DNA of 8,990 nt from Deltaproteobacteria bacterium (GTDB lineage: Bacteria > Myxococcota_A > UBA9160 > SZUA-336): positions 1 through 8,990 of the forward strand of contig DAOUZG010000056.1 in NCBI GenBank assembly GCA_030665705.1, read 5' to 3'. Below are positions 5,785 to 8,990 of the stretch, piece by piece (the first letter of the stretch is position 1; every line of letters starts with the position of its first letter). Below the pieces are notes generated by a model. The model had not been told where the DNA came from. It did no database searches and was given only the letters and a program-made list of their open reading frames with translations. A program made the translations under genes and the position numbers.

Positions 5785-7344
5785 ATGAGGGGGCTTCCGG
5801 TGGCAGAGGTCATAGACCGCGGCGCACGGGTCACGCTTCGTCGGTGGTTCGGGACGCCCTACGACGATGCCATTGCGGCGGCCCGGACCTGCTACTCGGA
5901 CCGAGTGATCACCCCCGAAGAGATCACACCCGGTCAGCGGGAACGCATCGGTCCACTGACCTTTGAGGCGGGGCATCACACCGTCTATCAACACGCCAGC
6001 TTCGAGTTTGCGCTCGAGGGGGTGTCGCGACAGCTCGTCTGGTCCTTCCTCCATCGGCAGCCCTTCTACAACAGCGAGCAGCAGAGCCAGCGCTACGTCG
6101 TGCTGACGCAGGTGCGGGCCCACGTGCCGTCGGTCCTCGGTGGGAAGGATCGCGAACTCTACGAGCGGGCCGTGACGGAGGCGTGGCTCGCCTACGCGGA
6201 GCTGACGGAGTTACTCAAGCCCGTCGTGCGCGAGCGGCTCTCGGAGCTCTGGGGCTTTACACGCCGACGGTCGGAGCAGTTCCGGCGGTCCGTCGAGCGG
6301 GACATCGAGAAGCGAGCCATCGAGACCGCACGCTACGTCATTCCGGTCGCCTGCGAGACGGCGCTCGTCCACACCATCTCTGGGCTCGTCTTGCACAGAC
6401 TCCGCCGGATGGCTGCGGCCAGCGACGTCCCGTTCGAGGCGGAGAACGTCGTACGACGCATGGTGGAGGAGGTGGAGAGGATCGATCCCGACTTTTTCCG
6501 CTACGTGGGGCGCGGACCGCTCGCGGAGGAGGAGGTTCTGGAGGCGCGAATCGGACGCCCGGGACCGGTGTCGGCTGAATGGCTCTCCACCTTCGATGCC
6601 TCGCTCGAGGGTCGGCGCTCGAGGCTCGTAGCCTGGACTCCCGAGGGTACGACCCGAGTTTCCGACGCGGTCCGCGCGGTCCTCGGTCTCTCTCCCGCCG
6701 AGCTCAACGACGCGGCGGCCCTCTCTCTGGTGCTCGACCCACGACGTAATCCCCACCGTCTCGATACGCTCAACGTCTCGATGCACTCCCCGGCAATGCA
6801 GGCGCTCGAGCACGTCCATTACACGTTCCGCAAACGGCTCTCGCACACGGCCGATTCCCAGGATCAGCGTCACCGGATGGTTCCGGGCTCCCGCCCACTC
6901 CTCTCGCGACACGACACGTTCGCACCGGATGTGATCGTTCCGGAGCTCATCAATTCGAGTCCCGCTGCACGACGCCGGTTCGACGAAGCGGTCGGCATGT
7001 TGTGGGAGGCGAAGAACAGGCTGGTCCGACGAGGAGTAGACCTGCGCGTCGCGCAGTATCTACTCCCGAACGCGAGGGTCATCCGCTTCGAGGAGAGTGG
7101 CTCCCTCCTCCACCTGCTGCACAAGTGGACGCTTCGCACCTGCCTCAACGCACAGCGCGAGATCTACGAGGCGTCGATAGAGGAGCTAGAGCAGGTCCGA
7201 AGCGTCCACCCGGAGCTGGCGGGTCACGTCGGACCCCCGTGTGTCGTGCGCGACGGGCTGGTCCGTCCGCGATGCACGGAGGGGACCCACTTCTGCGGCG
7301 TTCCCGTCTGGCGGAAGTTTCCTGCGGTTCATCGCACGATATAA
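5785..7344 (+). CDS. Tandem ThyX-like protein (FAD-dependent thymidylate synthase family, two repeats)
   Basis: ThyX makes dTMP from dUMP using FAD and methylene-tetrahydrofolate, usually as a protein of about 200-300 residues. This one has 519 residues and two ThyX-like repeats. Repeat 1 (about 15-240) has RVTLRRW, AAARTCYSD, FEAGHHTVYQHASFEF (60-75), then the signature region SRQLVWSFLHRQPF and NSEQQSQRY (96-104), which keeps the Q-S-x-R-Y half. Repeat 2 (about 280-510) has the equivalent SHTADSQDQRHRMVPGSRP (353-371), LPNARVIRF and LHLLHKWTLRTCLNAQREI (442-460), which keeps the A-Q-x-E-I half and an RHR triplet. Key ThyX elements are therefore divided between the repeats, and thymidylate synthase activity is not assured. 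The C-terminus has two cysteines (497 and 504). I list ATG 5785; GTG 5800 is a good alternative, with AGGGGG six bases upstream. The TAA overlaps the TATAAT of the next gene. Confidence 0.88.
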   Translation: MRGLPVAEVIDRGARVTLRRWFGTPYDDAIAAARTCYSDRVITPEEITPGQRERIGPLTFEAGHHTVYQHASFEFALEGVSRQLVWSFLHRQPFYNSEQQSQRYVVLTQVRAHVPSVLGGKDRELYERAVTEAWLAYAELTELLKPVVRERLSELWGFTRRRSEQFRRSVERDIEKRAIETARYVIPVACETALVHTISGLVLHRLRRMAAASDVPFEAENVVRRMVEEVERIDPDFFRYVGRGPLAEEEVLEARIGRPGPVSAEWLSTFDASLEGRRSRLVAWTPEGTTRVSDAVRAVLGLSPAELNDAAALSLVLDPRRNPHRLDTLNVSMHSPAMQALEHVHYTFRKRLSHTADSQDQRHRMVPGSRPLLSRHDTFAPDVIVPELINSSPAARRRFDEAVGMLWEAKNRLVRRGVDLRVAQYLLPNARVIRFEESGSLLHLLHKWTLRTCLNAQREIYEASIEELEQVRSVHPELAGHVGPPCVVRDGLVRPRCTEGTHFCGVPVWRKFPAVHRTI

Positions 7345-7345
7345 T
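7318..7345 (+). promoter_or_regulatory. Candidate promoter with perfect TATAAT; predicted leaderless start
   Basis: A perfect -10 hexamer TATAAT occupies 7340-7345, overlapping the TAA stop of the ThyX-like gene. A weak -35 candidate TTTCCT sits at 7318-7323, giving a 16-base spacer. With normal spacing the +1 base falls at about 7352, the A of the next gene's ATG. That gene also has no Shine-Dalgarno. Confidence 0.45.
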
Positions 7346-7351
7346 CGGTGT

Positions 7352-8032
7352 ATGCGCTTCCCCCGAAGCCTCGCTGCGCTCGTCATCACGTGGGTACTGG
7401 CCACGGCCTCTGCCCCGAGCCGCGGGGCGGAGGGGGATTCCCCGGGAACGGATTTCGGCGACGTCGCGCTTTCGGGCGACTGGTACGTCCTGATCCACTA
7501 CAAGGACGACGACTCCGTGGACAAGTCGATCACGAAGTTCCGGGACCTCGTGTGGTCGATCGAGCAGACCCCGAACACGATGACCTGGGAGGAGTACCCC
7601 TACGTCATGTTCTCCGGCGACGTTGAGATGTACCGCCGACACGCCATGAAGGAACATCTTCCGTGGGAGCCCAACGAGTCGAGTTGGAAGCGCATCCGCG
7701 AGTCCGTCGACGTGAGCTCGCGGGCCATGAAGCGCAAGCGCCTTACGGGTAGCGTCGGAAAGGGTTACGAGTCCCTGCCCCCGCTGACGACGGGCGGGTT
7801 GAACACGATGACCTTCACGCAGAGCTGGCGCATCCGTTTCGAGAAGGAGCGGATCCGGATCGAGATCGTCGATTCCCTAGGAGGGATCGGCTTCGAGGAG
7901 ATGGAGGGGGCTACCCGCTACGAGATCACTGAGCGCAAGGCCCCGGACGAGCTCCGTGGCCGCTTCGATCGCGATACGCTCCACGGGACGTTCCGAATGG
8001 TGCGCTCGAAGGAGCGAAAGGTCGTCAAGTAG
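7352..8032 (+). CDS. Exported protein of unknown function (Sec signal peptide)
   Basis: I do not recognise this 226-residue protein. The N-terminus is a typical Sec signal peptide: basic MRFPR, hydrophobic core LAALVITWVLATASA (7-21), and likely cleavage after A21 or A26. No lipobox cysteine or twin arginine is present. The mature part looks beta-rich: SGDWYVLIHYKDD (41-53), LVWSIEQ, TWEEYPYVMF (78-87), WRIRFEKERIRIEIV (159-173), ATRYEITE and HGTFRMVRS. This is consistent with a small barrel or lipocalin-like fold, which is inferred only. There are no cysteines, which fits an envelope or secreted protein without disulfides. The lysine- and arginine-rich middle (124-137) and tail are notable. 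The ATG at 7352 is fixed by the signal peptide; it is 7 bases after the ThyX-like stop and has no ribosome site. The GNAT gene follows 4 bases downstream. Confidence 0.85.
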   Translation: MRFPRSLAALVITWVLATASAPSRGAEGDSPGTDFGDVALSGDWYVLIHYKDDDSVDKSITKFRDLVWSIEQTPNTMTWEEYPYVMFSGDVEMYRRHAMKEHLPWEPNESSWKRIRESVDVSSRAMKRKRLTGSVGKGYESLPPLTTGGLNTMTFTQSWRIRFEKERIRIEIVDSLGGIGFEEMEGATRYEITERKAPDELRGRFDRDTLHGTFRMVRSKERKVVK

Positions 8033-8036
8033 CCCG

Positions 8037-8525
8037 ATGCGCGATGCGATTCGGATCCGGCCCGCTCGGGGATCGGACCGGCACACTCTGCTCCAGCTCT
8101 GGGTGGAGCTGGTCGAACACCACCGCAAGCTTGCGCCCGATCTCCCGGGGGCCGATCCGCGCCCCGAGGCCCTCCGCGGGGAGATCGACCGTGGCCTCGA
8201 CTCTCCATCCTGCCGCGTACTCCTCGCTGAGGTGTCCGAAGAAGCCGTGGGGTTCCTCTTTGCCGAGGTCGAGTCCCGCGGGCAGTCGGCTTCTCCGGGG
8301 GCCGCCGTCGGCTGGCTCCACGAGACCTACGTCCGGCCCGATTCACGCCGCCGGGGGGTGGCCGACGCCCTGGTTCGGGCGAGCCTCGCGTGGCTGCACG
8401 AACGCGGGGTTGGGCGCGTCTCCGTCCGCATCGAAGCGACCAACCCCGAGGCTCTCGGGTTTTGGCGGCGCCTGGGGTTCGAGGAACGGGCCCGGGTCCT
8501 CGAACGCCCCAGCTCACCCTGCTAA
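8037..8525 (+). CDS. GNAT-family N-acetyltransferase
   Basis: This is a 162-residue acyl-CoA-dependent acetyltransferase with an unknown acceptor (amine of a small molecule or protein). The fold order is visible. The N-terminal strand IRIRPARGSDRHTLLQLWVEL (5-25) is followed by the central strands VLLAEV and VGFLFAEVES. Motif A is VRPDSRRRGVADALVRASL (99-117), where R-R-R-G-V-A is the pyrophosphate-binding loop of acetyl-CoA (the family's Q/R-x-x-G-x-G/A). The C-terminal segment is EATNPEALGFWRRLGFEE (133-150), the usual motif B with the N..A..FW..LGF pattern. Length is standard. The start at 8037 gives the canonical N-terminus and lies 4 bases after the previous stop. A clear ribosome site is missing, so coupling to the upstream gene is likely. 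Confidence 0.92.
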   Translation: MRDAIRIRPARGSDRHTLLQLWVELVEHHRKLAPDLPGADPRPEALRGEIDRGLDSPSCRVLLAEVSEEAVGFLFAEVESRGQSASPGAAVGWLHETYVRPDSRRRGVADALVRASLAWLHERGVGRVSVRIEATNPEALGFWRRLGFEERARVLERPSSPC

Positions 8526-8538
8526 GCTCCGCGCCGCT

Positions 8539-8990
8539 ATGAACCCACTCGCGAAACAACTCAACGAGACCATTGGCACCCGAAGCCCCGACACGCTCGC
8601 GCTGCTCTCGGAGCGCGGAAAGGGCTTTTACTTCCCCCGCGGGATCCTCTCCCAGACAGCCGAGGCGCGCGAAAAGGCCCACCGCTTCAACGCGACGCTC
8701 GGCGAAGCCACCGAGGGGGACGGCCCGATGGCCCTTCCGTCCGTGCTCGCTCACGTCGAGGGCCTCGCGCCTGCGGATGCCGTCCGTTACGCCCCCGCCG
8801 CCGGGAAGCCGGAGCTCCGGCGGGCCTGGCGGGAGAAGCTGCTCGAGGAGAACCCGCGCATGCGGGATCGCACGTTCGGGCTCCCGATCGTGACGAGCGC
8901 CATCACCCACGGGCTGGGCCTCGTGGGCGATCTGTTCGTCGACCCCGGGGACCGGATCCTCCTCCCCGACAAGCTCTGGGGCAACTACCG
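8539..8990 (+). CDS. Class I/II-fold PLP-dependent aminotransferase (partial, C-terminus off the window)
   Basis: The 150 visible residues are the N-terminal third of a fold-type I aminotransferase (aspartate/aromatic aminotransferase-like). The protein starts MNPLAKQLNETIG. It contains FYFPRGILSQ (30-39), then FNATLGEATEGDGPMALP (50-67), the N-terminal region with the substrate-proximal G-x-A/P turn. VRYAPAAGKPELRRAW (82-97) is the typical Y-x-x-x-x-G-x-x-x-L-R segment, and ITHGLGLVGDLFVDPGDRIL (117-136) is the PLP-phosphate-site helix and D-P-G-D turn. It ends at PDKLWGNYR, near the stacking region. The catalytic lysine lies beyond the window, and the specific amino acid substrate cannot be told. 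The ATG is 13 bases after the GNAT stop with no strong ribosome site. It probably shares an operon with the two upstream genes. Confidence 0.92.
   Translation, partial: MNPLAKQLNETIGTRSPDTLALLSERGKGFYFPRGILSQTAEAREKAHRFNATLGEATEGDGPMALPSVLAHVEGLAPADAVRYAPAAGKPELRRAWREKLLEENPRMRDRTFGLPIVTSAITHGLGLVGDLFVDPGDRILLPDKLWGNY

Noticed and set aside
7918..8910. Long minus-strand open frame opposite the GNAT and aminotransferase genes
   Set aside because: It is arginine/glycine/proline-rich with no motif, and the plus strand holds two unmistakable enzyme families.
1..8990. Search for tRNA, rRNA, CRISPR repeats, riboswitches and transposase genes
   Set aside because: No cloverleaf-like segment, regularly spaced direct repeats, rRNA-like sequence or DDE/recombinase-type protein was found by reading.

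Overview
This is a GC-rich bacterial chromosomal window, probably from a Gram-negative lineage. The evidence is the Tat translocase, a Sec signal peptide, and codons ending mostly in G or C. The style (NtrC/kinase-like regulator, tandem ThyX-like protein, GTG starts, short intergenic gaps) fits Myxococcota/Desulfobacterota, Acidobacteriota or a related uncultured phylum. The sequence alone does not settle which. No rRNA, tRNA, CRISPR, phage or transposase gene is visible.

Left block, minus strand, read from 3419 down to 1. First comes a large multidomain signalling protein (receiver-like, NtrC-type AAA+-like and histidine-kinase-like parts). Most of its expected catalytic residues are replaced, so it looks like a triple pseudo-enzyme. 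Next is an unrecognised 159-residue protein, then tatA/B and tatC, which overlap by 8 bases. tatC runs off the window.

Middle. Diverging from the signalling gene at 3646 is a HypE/AIR-synthase-like ATPase that lacks the HypE C-terminal cysteine motif. It converges on a SAM-dependent methyltransferase (5461 down to 4679), with an imperfect hairpin in the 31-base gap. Directly upstream of the methyltransferase is a 167-bp near-palindromic element (5451-5617). Its 22-bp terminal inverted repeats match at 21 of 22 positions and both end in CTAG. It looks like a MITE-type non-autonomous element, and its end supplies the methyltransferase start codon and first codons.

Right block, plus strand, from about 5785. 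A tandem (double) ThyX-like protein is followed 7 bases later by an exported protein of unknown function. A perfect TATAAT at the ThyX stop predicts a leaderless start for that exported protein. A GNAT acetyltransferase follows after 4 bases, then a class I/II PLP aminotransferase after 13 bases, which runs off the right end. The last three are close enough to be one operon.

The most unusual items are the pseudo-receiver/pseudo-AAA+/pseudo-kinase fusion, the tandem ThyX-like protein whose signature halves are split between its two repeats, and the palindromic element that provides a start codon.
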